Below, piece after piece: positions 52,469-61,061 of a stretch of DNA of 64,000 nt. The DNA is from JAIMBK01 sp040755215. GTDB taxonomy: Bacteria; Bacillota; Desulfotomaculia; Desulfotomaculales; Nap2-2B. The stretch's first letter is position 1; every line of letters starts with the position of its first letter. The stretch covers positions 41,681-105,680 of the forward strand of contig JBFMBG010000002.1 of assembly GCA_040755215.1 (NCBI GenBank). Direction: 5' to 3'. Both the position numbers and the translations under genes were made by a program. The notes beneath the pieces were generated by a model, which was given only the letters and a program-made list of their open reading frames with translations, was not told where the DNA came from and searched no databases.

Positions 52469-54229
52469 TTAAACCTCGATCATCTCCGGGGTCTTCTCGG
52501 CAAGCAATTTTTTCGCCTGTTCCACCAGCTTAAACTTCTGAATCTTGCCCGTGGCGGTAAACGGCAGCTCCTGCGCGGCGACAAAAAAGACGTAACGGGG
52601 AATCTTAAACCTGGCCAGCTTATCTTTGCAAAAGCCGACGATTTCCTTTCGCGAAGCCGTCTCCCCTGCTTTCAGCTCGATAAACGCAACGCCCACCTCG
52701 CCCATGATCTCGTGGGGCACGCCCACCACGTAAACCTGGTTCACCTTCGGATGGGTGCTGATAATGTCTTCAATTTCCTTGGGAATAACGTTTTCGCCGG
52801 AAGTTTTGTAAACCTCCTTGCTCCGCCCGGTAAACTGGAAATACCCGTCGGGATGGATGATGATCAAATCGCCGGTGCGCAGCCAGCCGTCTTTGTCGAT
52901 CAGTTCGGCATTTACCTGGGGACGCTTGTAATAGCCCCTGCTGACCACGTTCCCCCGGCAGAGCAGCTCGCCCTCCCGGCCGACAGGCAGTTCCTCCCCG
53001 GTTTCCGGATGGACGACTTTGCACTGCAGATTTCTCCCCCCGAATTCCGGCAGGCCGGAAACGTTCGGGACGATTTGCCGGCCTACCCGCGTCGCCACCA
53101 TTTCTACGGACTCGTCGGGATAACTCATCGAAATCGCCCCGCAGGCTTCCGTCAGCCCGTAGCCCGTAGCGATTTCCGCCAGGCCCAGCTCTTCCACCGC
53201 CTTTTTCCAAAGGGGCAGCGGCGCCGGCGTAGCCGCGCATAAAACGGAACGCAGGGAAGAAAGATCGTATTTTTTCAGCTCCGGATGATTAACGATGGCC
53301 AGCAATATAGACGGCACACAGGCTATTTCATTGGCTTTAAACCGCTGGATCAGTTCCAGGGCTTCCGTCGGCGTAAACTGGGGATGGGTGATCAGCGCGC
53401 CCCCGACAAAGGTCATGGCGATAATCAGGTACCCCCAGGCAAAGATGTGGTAAAAAGGCAGGGGCGAATAGCAGCGCCGCCCGCTTTCAATGGCCCGGTG
53501 CACGCAGTAGCTGAAAATATTGCGCAGCATCATATCGTGAGTAAGCAAAGATCCTTTCGGCAAAGACGTGGTTCCGGAAGTATACATAATATCGTACACA
53601 TCATCGGGGTAAGCCGTTGCCGCCTGCACTTTTTTTAACTGGTCGAGCGGAATTTCTTCCCCCAGCTCATAGACGGCGTGAAAATCAATCATTCCGGGAT
53701 AATCGTATTTTTTGCCGGCCGGCGAAAAACAAACCAGGTGGCGCATCTTCGGCAGGCGGACGTAGCGCGGGGAGCAATCCTTCGGCGTTTGGGCCGCCTC
53801 CGGACAGATTCCCAGCATGATTTGCACAAAATCCTGTTTGCCCAGGCGGTCGTTGAAAATCACCGCCACAGCATCGGAATCTGCCAACAAAAAAGATATT
53901 TCCCGCTCCAACAACATAGTATTCAAAGCGACCGCCACCGCGCCGATTTTGGCCAGAGCAAGCTTGGCGATGATGAATTCCGCGTAATTGCCGATAATGA
54001 TGGCCACGTGCTCCCGGGGGCGAATTCCCAGGGCCAGCAGACCCCGGGCAAAAAGCTCGGTCTTTTGGTGAATCTCGGCGTAGGTATATTGGTGCCCGGG
54101 GGTGTAAAGCAAAATGCGCTCCTTATATTTTTCTACCGCCAGGTCAAAATGTTCCGCCATTGTCCGGCGCGTCCACACCGGGTATTCAGCCAGCAAGTAT
54201 TGAACGCGTTGCCGAAACTCACTTTGCAT
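52469..54229 (-). CDS. AMP-forming acyl-CoA synthetase
   Basis: The 586-aa enzyme contains DIMYTSGTTSLPKGSLLTHD, GYGLTEACG and the hinge KDGWLRTGDLIIIHPDGYFQFTGRSKEVYKTSGENV, with catalytic Lys in PFTATGKIQKFKL. Long insertions around residues 150-190 distinguish it from the ligase at 44743. The ATG at 54229 lies after AAAAGGAGGATGGACG; a longer frame to 54352 is rejected. It is followed, across a 100-bp repeat, by fabF and preceded by a thioesterase. Confidence 0.9.
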   Translation of the reverse strand: MQSEFRQRVQYLLAEYPVWTRRTMAEHFDLAVEKYKERILLYTPGHQYTYAEIHQKTELFARGLLALGIRPREHVAIIIGNYAEFIIAKLALAKIGAVAVALNTMLLEREISFLLADSDAVAVIFNDRLGKQDFVQIMLGICPEAAQTPKDCSPRYVRLPKMRHLVCFSPAGKKYDYPGMIDFHAVYELGEEIPLDQLKKVQAATAYPDDVYDIMYTSGTTSLPKGSLLTHDMMLRNIFSYCVHRAIESGRRCYSPLPFYHIFAWGYLIIAMTFVGGALITHPQFTPTEALELIQRFKANEIACVPSILLAIVNHPELKKYDLSSLRSVLCAATPAPLPLWKKAVEELGLAEIATGYGLTEACGAISMSYPDESVEMVATRVGRQIVPNVSGLPEFGGRNLQCKVVHPETGEELPVGREGELLCRGNVVSRGYYKRPQVNAELIDKDGWLRTGDLIIIHPDGYFQFTGRSKEVYKTSGENVIPKEIEDIISTHPKVNQVYVVGVPHEIMGEVGVAFIELKAGETASRKEIVGFCKDKLARFKIPRYVFFVAAQELPFTATGKIQKFKLVEQAKKLLAEKTPEMIEV

Positions 54230-54315
54230 CGTCCATCCTCCTTTTGGAATTAAGATTTTCCCGGTATTTAACCAACCAAAAAAGAACGCCTTTGTCACGA
54301 ACCAATCTGCTGTTA

Positions 54316-54759
54316 TCAGGTGCCGTTGACGGCGCGGCCGATCTCTTCCCAAAGCAAAGGATGTCTTTTTTTCACGTCAAAGGGTTTTCCTTCCGCATCC
54401 ACGTAAGCGTGGGCCGTCGCGCCCTCGGCGGCCAGGACGCCGTCTTCTCTCCGGAGCACCCGGTAACGAAACTCCAGGCGTGCCCGCGTCACCTTTGTTA
54501 AAAACGTTTCCAAAATTATTTCCTCTTCCGGCCGCAGAGATTGCCTGTAACGGCAACTGGCTTCCACGGCGACCAGCTCGATGCCCTTTTCGTGAAAAGT
54601 TTTGCGGTAGGGCAAACCGATGTTTGCAAACAGCTCGACGCGCCCGTCCGAAAACCAGTCGAAATACCTGGCGTAATAAACAATTCCGGCAGCATCGCAA
54701 TCGCCCCAGCGCACCTTCATCCCCATCCGGCAAACCTTCAGCTCATCCCTCGGCTCCAT
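54316..54759 (-). CDS. Hotdog-fold acyl-CoA thioesterase (4HBT/YbgC type)
   Basis: The 147-aa protein reads MKVRWGDCDAAGIVYYARYFDWFSDGRVELF, the classical 4HBT/YbgC active-site segment with Asp in GDCDAAGIVYY. It would hydrolyse acyl-CoA esters. The ATG at 54759 follows GGAGGA. It is the first gene of the minus-strand acyl-CoA unit and its partner ligase lies 86 bp downstream. Confidence 0.88.
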   Translation of the reverse strand: MEPRDELKVCRMGMKVRWGDCDAAGIVYYARYFDWFSDGRVELFANIGLPYRKTFHEKGIELVAVEASCRYRQSLRPEEEIILETFLTKVTRARLEFRYRVLRREDGVLAAEGATAHAYVDAEGKPFDVKKRHPLLWEEIGRAVNGT

Positions 54760-54941
54760 AGACACTTCCTCCGTCTAAATTTCTAAAATTTCTCTCTATT
54801 TACAGTAGCACAATGGTAAAAGAAAGTAAAACCCCAAGAAACCAAAATAATCAGCTAAGAGAACAATTGTATTTGGGGGCAGGACATGGTACAATTCGGG
54901 TAACCGGCTACCTAAAAATTTCCGGAAAGGAGGCAAATACT

Positions 54942-55643
54942 GTGGCCAAGCTAAAAATCAAGTGGCTTTCCCACGCCGGCTTTCAAATTACTTCGGAGAG
55001 AGGGAAAGTAATTCTTATCGACCCATGGCTGGAGGGGAATCCGCTGGCGCCCTGCGGCCCAAAAGAAATCAAAAGCGCCGACCTGGTGCTGGTCACCCAC
55101 GATCACTTCGACCACGCGGCAAACGCCGCCCAAATCGCCAGGAACACCGGCGCCACGCTGGTGGGGATGCCGGAAACGGTGGGCCGGTTGAGCGCCGAGG
55201 CCGGCCTTCCCGACGAGCAGATCGTCTTCGGAATGGGCATGAACATCGGCGGCACCTACCAGGTGGACGGCATCGCGGTGACCATGGTCCAGGCCTGCCA
55301 CTCCTCCCAGACGGCCAGCCCGTGCGGATACGTAATCACGCTGGAAAACGGCTTCACCATCTACCACGCCGGAGACACGGGCATTTTTGCCGCGATGAAA
55401 ATTTTAGGGGAACTCTATCCCATCGACCTGGCCCTTTTGCCCATCGGCGGCGTCTTCACCATGGACCCGCGGCAGGCCGCCGCGGCGGCCCGGCTCTTAC
55501 GAGCCAAAAAAGTCATCCCCATGCACTACAAAACCTTCCCGATTCTCGTTCAGGAGGCCGCGCCATTTGTCGAGGCCGTGCAAAAAGAAGCCCCGGACGT
55601 GGCGGTCGTCGTGCTGGCGCCCGGCGAGGAACGCCTCATCTAA
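54942..55643 (+). CDS. UPF0173-type metallo-beta-lactamase-fold hydrolase
   Basis: The 233-aa protein starts at GTG 54942 after GGAAAGGAGG. The metal motifs are SHAGF, VTHDHFDHAAN (HxHxDH) and HAGDTGIF, and PMHYKTFP is a hallmark of UPF0173 proteins. It is a cytoplasmic hydrolase of unknown substrate. It is divergent from the thioesterase and ends with a strong terminator. Confidence 0.87.
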   Translation: MAKLKIKWLSHAGFQITSERGKVILIDPWLEGNPLAPCGPKEIKSADLVLVTHDHFDHAANAAQIARNTGATLVGMPETVGRLSAEAGLPDEQIVFGMGMNIGGTYQVDGIAVTMVQACHSSQTASPCGYVITLENGFTIYHAGDTGIFAAMKILGELYPIDLALLPIGGVFTMDPRQAAAAARLLRAKKVIPMHYKTFPILVQEAAPFVEAVQKEAPDVAVVVLAPGEERLI

Positions 55644-55682
55644 AGCGCGGCCGGGCAGCCCTTTTTGCCGGAAAACCGTTAC

Positions 55683-55722
55683 AAGCCTGCTCTTGGCAGA
55701 AAAAAGCAGGCTTTCTTTTTTT
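55683..55722 (+). terminator. Terminator after the MBL-fold gene
   Basis: AAGCCTGCT (55683-55691) pairs with AGCAGGCTT (55705-55713) and is followed by TCTTTTTTT. Confidence 0.9.
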
Positions 55723-55819
55723 CTGACATTAATTTTCTCGCCGGGAAACCCGTTCCCTGTACATAAACAGGCGCCGGTTGTAAAAAAATAATCAAACAGG
55801 AATCTTCTGCTCAGAAAGG

Positions 55820-57538
55820 GTGCGGACCCGGTTGAAATTCCCCGGATTTTTCTTTCCGCGGCCAGGAAAGGCAAAAAAAATCCCGGCCGGCCGGCAGGAA
55901 GGCTTACGGCAGGCCGAAGCGGGCAGCCCGCCGGAAACGGGCGGGGGCGGCGAGGCAGGGGTACCTTCGGCCGCGGGTATTTCCACCCCGGTAAAAACCC
56001 CCGCCTGGAAAGATCTTCTTTTAAGCAGCTCCCTGGACGAAAACCTGCAAAACTTGCAAGCCGTTTTCGCCAACTGCAGCGACATAATTTTCCGGGAATT
56101 CAACTTCGCGCAAAATCAAAACATCCGCCTGGCGCTCATCTATACGGACGGCCTGGTGGACAAGGATCTGGTCAGCGACCAGATCATGAAGGCGCTGTCT
56201 TTAGAAGTGCCGTTGGTTGCTTCCGCCAAAGAGATCACCAGGGCCGATGCGCTGGAGTTCATCCTCCGGCAGGGTTTGTGCATCCACCAGGTGGACCGCA
56301 CGGACCGGCTGGAAAGAACGGTAAACGCCATTTTATCCGGCGACACGGTTCTGCTGGTCGACGGGCACGCCACCGCCGTCATCAACGGCGCCCGGAGCTG
56401 GGAGGCCCGCTCCGTCGAGGACTCCATCACGGACAAAGTGGTGCGCGGCCCCCGGGAAGCCTTCGTCGAAACCCTGCGCACAAACACTTCCCTGCTCCGG
56501 CGGCGCATTAAAAATCCCGCGCTCAAAATCGAAACGCTCACCCTGGGCCGGGTAACGCAGACGGAGGTGGCCGTTGCGTACGTGGCGGGAATCGTGCAGC
56601 CGGGGCTGGTCGCCGAAATAAAGGAACGCCTGCAGCGGATCAATATCGACGGCATTCTGGAGGGCGGCCAGATCGAAGAGTTGATTGAAGACAACCCTTT
56701 AAGCCCTTTTGGCTCCGTCAACCACACCGACCGGGTGGACAAGGTGGCGGCCCAGCTCCTGGAAGGGCGGGCGGCCGTCATGGTCGACGGCACTCCTTAC
56801 GTCCTCACCGCCCCCGCGCTTTTCATGGAAATCATCCAGGACCCGGAGGATTATTACCAGCGCTACGTTTTCAGCGCCCTGGCCAGGCTCACCCGTTTAA
56901 TTTCGGTAATTACCGTGCTGCTGGCCTCCGCCCTCTACGTGGCGATCATCACCTACAACCCGGAACTGCTGCCCACGCCGCTTTTATTGAGCCTCGCCGC
57001 CCAGCGGGAAGGGGTGCCTTTCCCGGCGTTTGTGGAGGTGCTGCTGATGGAGTTTGTCTTTGAGGCGCTCCGGGAGGCGGGCCTGCGCATGCCCCAGCCC
57101 CTGGGGCAGGCAGTCAGCATCGTCGGTGCGCTGGTGCTGGGGGAGGCCGCCGTGCGGGCGGGGCTGGTGGGCGCGGCCACCGTGATCGTCGTCGCCCTTA
57201 CCGGGGTTGCTTCCTTTTCCTTCATCTACACGGGAAGTATAACTTTAAGGGTAATCCGGTTCCCTCTGATCTTCCTGGCCGGCTTTATGGGCCTGTACGG
57301 ACTGTTAATCGGTGTCTTCGCCCTGGTCGTCCACCTGGTTTCCCTGCGCTCCTTCGGGATACCTTTCCTCTCCCCCGTCGCGCCGGTGGTCCTTTCCGAC
57401 CAGAAAGATTTTGTCGTCCGCGCGCCCTGGTGGGCCATGCGCAGCCGCCCCCGCTTAATCGCCCGGGCCAACCCGCAAAGGGAAGGCCCCGGGGCAAAGC
57501 CCCGCCCCCCGGCCGGGCGGAAGAAAGCGGGGCGCTAA
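55820..57538 (+). CDS. GerA-family spore germination protein, A subunit
   Basis: The product has 572 aa. A hydrophilic N-terminal domain (about residues 1-330) contains VLLVDGHATAVINGARSWEARSVEDS and VRGPREAFVETLRTNTSLLRRRI, typical of GerAA/GerKA. Five or six membrane segments follow, with PFPAFVEVLLMEFVFEALREAGLRMP. It belongs to the nutrient germinant receptor in the spore inner membrane. The start is GTG 55820 or TTG 55832; the latter has better spacing to AAAGGG. The N-terminal 60 residues are Pro/Lys/Gly-rich. The B and C subunits follow directly. Confidence 0.93.
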   Translation: MRTRLKFPGFFFPRPGKAKKIPAGRQEGLRQAEAGSPPETGGGGEAGVPSAAGISTPVKTPAWKDLLLSSSLDENLQNLQAVFANCSDIIFREFNFAQNQNIRLALIYTDGLVDKDLVSDQIMKALSLEVPLVASAKEITRADALEFILRQGLCIHQVDRTDRLERTVNAILSGDTVLLVDGHATAVINGARSWEARSVEDSITDKVVRGPREAFVETLRTNTSLLRRRIKNPALKIETLTLGRVTQTEVAVAYVAGIVQPGLVAEIKERLQRINIDGILEGGQIEELIEDNPLSPFGSVNHTDRVDKVAAQLLEGRAAVMVDGTPYVLTAPALFMEIIQDPEDYYQRYVFSALARLTRLISVITVLLASALYVAIITYNPELLPTPLLLSLAAQREGVPFPAFVEVLLMEFVFEALREAGLRMPQPLGQAVSIVGALVLGEAAVRAGLVGAATVIVVALTGVASFSFIYTGSITLRVIRFPLIFLAGFMGLYGLLIGVFALVVHLVSLRSFGIPFLSPVAPVVLSDQKDFVVRAPWWAMRSRPRLIARANPQREGPGAKPRPPAGRKKAGR

Positions 57539-57542
57539 AGAC

Positions 57543-58640
57543 ATGTCCCTGGAGAAGGGCAAAATCAGCAGCCCGCAGGCCGTGCTTTTGCTGGCGCAGG
57601 CGGTCCTGGCCACAGCGGTCCTCACCGCCCCCAGCCTGCCCATCACCTACGCCGCGCAGGATGCCTGGCTCTGCATTTTGCTGGCCGGCGCGGGAGGACT
57701 GGCGATCAGCTGCCTGATGGTCAATTTAAGCCTGCGCTTTCCCGGCAAGACCCTTTTTGAGTACCTGGAGATCGTTCTGGGGAAAGTGCCGGGAAAAATC
57801 GTTTCGTTTTTTTACCTGTGGTTTTTTTTACACATCGTCACCGTGGTGGTGAGGGAATTCGGCGCCCTGCTCACCCCGGCCTTTTTGCCGGAAACCCCTT
57901 TAATCGCGCTCCTCGTGCTGGGCATGGTGCCGGTGGCCTACATGCTCTGGCAGGGATTGGAAGTATTGGCCCGCACCAACCAGATCTTCGCCGCGCTTTT
58001 GGTGTTCGGCGTGGCTCTGGTTGTGCTGGCCATCCCGAACATCAAAATGACCAACTTTCTCCCGGTTTTCGACGCCGCTCCCGTCGACCTCCTCAAGGGA
58101 ACCCTGGCGCCCCTGGCCTGGTTCGGCGAACTGATCACCGTCGGCGTGTTCCTGCCCTACTTCAGCCGCCCGGAGGACGGCTACCGCATCGTCGCCCTGG
58201 CGGTCGGCACGATTACCTTTATGCTGGGGCTGGCAGTCTTCCTGGCCATCGCTGTCTTCGGCCCGATCGTTCCGGCCAGCTACCTGTTTCCCGTTTTCAA
58301 CGCCGTCCGCCTGATCCAGCTGGCCAATTTCATCGAACGCCTGGAAATTCTGGTGGTGATTATCTGGGTGGCCGGCGGCCTTTTAAAAATCGGCATCTTT
58401 TACTGGCTTATCGTGCTGGGCGCCGCCCAGACGCTGGGGCTGCGCACGTACCGCCCGCTGATCCTGCCGGTAGGGCTGCTCATCATCTCCCTTTCCTTTA
58501 TTTTTCACCGCAGCACCCTGGATATGATCCGCTACATCGGGCTTACCTGGCCGTTCCACGGCCTGACCTACGAGGCGCTGCTGCCGGCGCTCCTGCTCGG
58601 GATCGCCATGATCAAGGGTAAAAGAGGCGGGAAGCAATGA
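57543..58640 (+). CDS. GerA-family spore germination protein, B subunit
   Basis: The 365-aa membrane protein has ten hydrophobic segments and the motif KISSPQAVLLLAQAVLATAVLTAPS at the start, as in GerAB/GerKB permease-like receptor subunits (APC superfamily), which bind the germinant. It begins 4 bp after the A gene and overlaps the C gene by 4 bp. Confidence 0.92.
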   Translation: MSLEKGKISSPQAVLLLAQAVLATAVLTAPSLPITYAAQDAWLCILLAGAGGLAISCLMVNLSLRFPGKTLFEYLEIVLGKVPGKIVSFFYLWFFLHIVTVVVREFGALLTPAFLPETPLIALLVLGMVPVAYMLWQGLEVLARTNQIFAALLVFGVALVVLAIPNIKMTNFLPVFDAAPVDLLKGTLAPLAWFGELITVGVFLPYFSRPEDGYRIVALAVGTITFMLGLAVFLAIAVFGPIVPASYLFPVFNAVRLIQLANFIERLEILVVIIWVAGGLLKIGIFYWLIVLGAAQTLGLRTYRPLILPVGLLIISLSFIFHRSTLDMIRYIGLTWPFHGLTYEALLPALLLGIAMIKGKRGGKQ

Positions 58641-59833
58641 AAAAGAAAACTGCAGCGCTGACCGCCGCCTTAGTGCTTGTCTTATGCGGGGGATGCTGGG
58701 ACCGCCGGGAGCTGAGCGAGCACGCCATCATCCTGGGCGCCGGCGTCGACCGCCGCCCGGACGGCGCCGTGGAGTTAACCCTCCAGCTGGTCAGGCCAGC
58801 CGCCTTCGCCGGCGGCACGGAGGGAGGCGGCGCAGCCAACGTATCGCTGGGGCAAAACATCGTCTGGGTGGTTTCCGCCGCCGGCGAAGACGTTTACGAC
58901 GCCCAGCGCAACCTGGCCCTGCAGGTGCCCCGCCACCTCTACTGGGGGCACAACGCGCTGCTGGTTTTCGGGGAAGAAATGGCCAGGCACGGTGTGCGGG
59001 AAGCCACCAACTTTTTTCACCGCCACCCCCAGCCGCGGGAAACCGCGTGGGTAATGGTGGCCAGGGGAACGGCCAAAAAAGTATTGCAGAGCCACTCCGA
59101 ACTGGAAAAAACCTCCGGACAGGCCATCGGTTTCCTGGCCCGGGCGAAAGCGGGGCACGCCGTAAGATTTATCGATATGATCAAAGACCTGGCTTCCCCG
59201 GGCGCCAATCCGGCGCTCACCCGCCTGGAGCCGGTCAGGCAGGGCGAGCCGCAGGGACCGGGGATGGAAGAAGCTCCCCAACACGAAGAAGTGGTTTTCA
59301 CGGGCGAGGCCGTTTTCAAGGACGACAAGCTGGTGGGCTGGCTGGATCGACACGAAACCAGGGGACTTTTATGGCTCCGGGGGGAAATGAAAAGGGGGGT
59401 CGTAACGGTTCCCTCCCCGACGGAGCCCAAGAAAAAAATCTCTTTTGAGATCATCCGGAGCAAGACAAAGGCAGAACCCTTTTACGACGGAAAAACAATT
59501 TCCTTTCTGGTAAATATTATCACGGAAGGCAATTTAGTGGAGCAGCAATCAAAGGAAAACCTCATCCCGCCCGAGGTCTTACCGGCGCTGGAAAAAAGGC
59601 TGGCCGAAGACATCGAAAAAAGGTGCCGGATGGCCCTGGAAAAAGCGCAAGGGGAATACGGGACGGACGTTTTTCGCTTCGGCGAGGCCTTCCACCGGAA
59701 ATATAAAAAAGAATGGCGAACGCTTAAAAGCCGGTGGAACGAAGAATTCACCGGGGCGGAAATTTCCGTCAGCGCGAAAGTGCGCATCCGCAATACCGGC
59801 CTGCTGACCAAACGCGCCAGCCTGAAAAAATAA
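58637..59833 (+). CDS. GerA-family spore germination lipoprotein, C subunit
   Basis: The 398-aa Ger(x)C-family lipoprotein has a signal peptide ending LVLCGGC followed by WDRRELSEHAIILGAGVD, the family hallmark, and a C-terminal domain with VVEQQSKE-type residues and FRFGEAFHRKYKKEW. It completes the germinant receptor on the outer face of the inner spore membrane. It overlaps the B gene by four bases. Its stop codon lies within a palindromic repeat. Confidence 0.92.
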   Translation: MKKKTAALTAALVLVLCGGCWDRRELSEHAIILGAGVDRRPDGAVELTLQLVRPAAFAGGTEGGGAANVSLGQNIVWVVSAAGEDVYDAQRNLALQVPRHLYWGHNALLVFGEEMARHGVREATNFFHRHPQPRETAWVMVARGTAKKVLQSHSELEKTSGQAIGFLARAKAGHAVRFIDMIKDLASPGANPALTRLEPVRQGEPQGPGMEEAPQHEEVVFTGEAVFKDDKLVGWLDRHETRGLLWLRGEMKRGVVTVPSPTEPKKKISFEIIRSKTKAEPFYDGKTISFLVNIITEGNLVEQQSKENLIPPEVLPALEKRLAEDIEKRCRMALEKAQGEYGTDVFRFGEAFHRKYKKEWRTLKSRWNEEFTGAEISVSAKVRIRNTGLLTKRASLKK

Positions 59834-59859
59834 GTTAAGTGCCTGGCACTTAACTTATT
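59829..59859. repeat. Palindromic repeat, copy 1
   Basis: Perfect 15-base arms (core AAGTTAAGTGCC, then GGCACTTAACTT) surround a single central T. It starts at the stop codon of the Ger C-subunit gene and ends just before the ribosome binding site of the next gene. A second copy is at 62166-62192. Confidence 0.8.
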
Positions 59860-59874
59860 GGGGGGTTTAAAAAA

Positions 59875-60096
59875 TTGATTGTGCTGGCCCTTTTTGCTTT
59901 TCTCTTCATCATCGCCATCGAAGTGCCGGGCCTGGTGAAAAAACGGATGTGGCGGGAGTTAGCCGCTTTTGCTGTCATTTTGTGGGTCGGCATGAGCTTA
60001 AGCATCCTGCAAATCCTGGGCGTTGAGCTGCCCAGCCCGATCACGTTCATCGAAGCTTTCTACAAGCCTTTGGCCGAATGGCTGAAGCCGCCGTAA
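59875..60096 (+). CDS. Small 73-aa membrane protein after the ger operon
   Basis: The start is a TTG after GGGGGG. Two hydrophobic helices (about residues 2-18 and 28-48) are separated by VKKRMWRE. Small membrane proteins are often encoded with GerA-type receptors (for example D subunits), so this may be an accessory germination protein, but sequence similarity to a named D subunit is not evident to me. Confidence 0.6.
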   Translation: MIVLALFAFLFIIAIEVPGLVKKRMWRELAAFAVILWVGMSLSILQILGVELPSPITFIEAFYKPLAEWLKPP

Positions 60097-60205
60097 ACGC
60101 CTGCGTTCTTAATTAGACTTGTTGACACCCGACGGCATATTTACCAGGAGTATTTTAAAACTATCCGAACATACTACTGGATAGACAAAGGGGGGCTTTT
60201 AAGCC

Positions 60206-60709
60206 ATGAAAATCAAAGACAGGCTGCTACTGGGGGTGGTGGCGGGCCTGGGCGGCAATTCGGTCAAACTGGCCATCGGCAGAATCGCCAAAGAAAAAAA
60301 TCTGGCGGAGATCAACGGCCCGGAAAAAGCGGCCGGCATGCTCATCCCTCCCCACCGGCTGACCGACCCGCTGGGAAAAGTTGCCGGCTACCTCGCCGAC
60401 AGCGTAATTGCCGGCATCATCGGCATTGCTTTCGTCTACACGCTGTCCGTCACCGGCAAGGATAAAGCCGTCTTAAAGGGCGCCCTGATCGGCCAGGCGG
60501 CCTGGACCGCCCTGTACGGCGTACTGGCCACCATGGGGGCGACGCGGGTGCACCCGGTTTCTTCGAAGACGGTTTTGAGCGATTTGATCGGCCACACCGC
60601 CTACGGCGCGGCCACCGCCTGCCTCATCGCCAGGCTCGGCGACCCGGGCCTGTTCACCGGCAAAGTTCCGTTGAGCGCCAGTCCAAACCGGTCAACTTTA
60701 AAACCGTAA
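60206..60709 (+). CDS. Hypothetical 167-aa membrane protein
   Basis: The ATG follows AAAGGGGGG. The protein has about four hydrophobic segments (residues 6-20, 62-85, 92-112, 128-143) and a central loop INGPEKAAGMLIPPHRLTDP. It resembles small integral membrane proteins of the YqhR/DUF1440 type in layout, but no clear family was recognised. It lies between the germination genes and the hydrogenase genes. Confidence 0.6.
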   Translation: MKIKDRLLLGVVAGLGGNSVKLAIGRIAKEKNLAEINGPEKAAGMLIPPHRLTDPLGKVAGYLADSVIAGIIGIAFVYTLSVTGKDKAVLKGALIGQAAWTALYGVLATMGATRVHPVSSKTVLSDLIGHTAYGAATACLIARLGDPGLFTGKVPLSASPNRSTLKP

Positions 60710-60806
60710 AGGACGTTCGCATAGGTGATTGCCCGGACGGTTAAAATATACCGAAAGACGTACCGTAAACAAAAAACCTGCCAAACCTCCCCGGAGGGCG
60801 AGGTAA

Positions 60807-61061
60807 ATGGAGCTAAACATTTCCTGGGACAACTGGAAAAAAGTCCTGCGGACGGCGGTGAACGCCGCGGAGTTCGCGGGGCTGTCCGAGGACCGGATCA
60901 AGGACGCGGCCTACCGGCTGGGGGGGCTCCTGGCCGGCCACGTCGATCCGGGCAACCGGGAGCAGGCCCTCCTGCAGCAACTGTGGCTGGAGGGGACCGA
61001 AGAAGAGCGCCGGGCGCTGGCTGCCATGCTGATCAAGCTGGTTGATAAAGATGAAACTTGA
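60807..61061 (+). CDS. DUF3243 family protein
   Basis: The 84-aa protein has the family pattern SWDNWKKVLRTAVNAAEFAGLSEDRIKDAAYRLGGLLAGHVDPGNREQ and LLQQLWLEGTEEERRALAAMLIKLVD. DUF3243 members occur in sporulating Firmicutes and have no known function. The ATG follows GGAGGGCGAGGTAA, and the gene overlaps the hydrogenase small-subunit start by 11 bp, so the two are co-translated. Confidence 0.8.
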   Translation: MELNISWDNWKKVLRTAVNAAEFAGLSEDRIKDAAYRLGGLLAGHVDPGNREQALLQQLWLEGTEEERRALAAMLIKLVDKDET

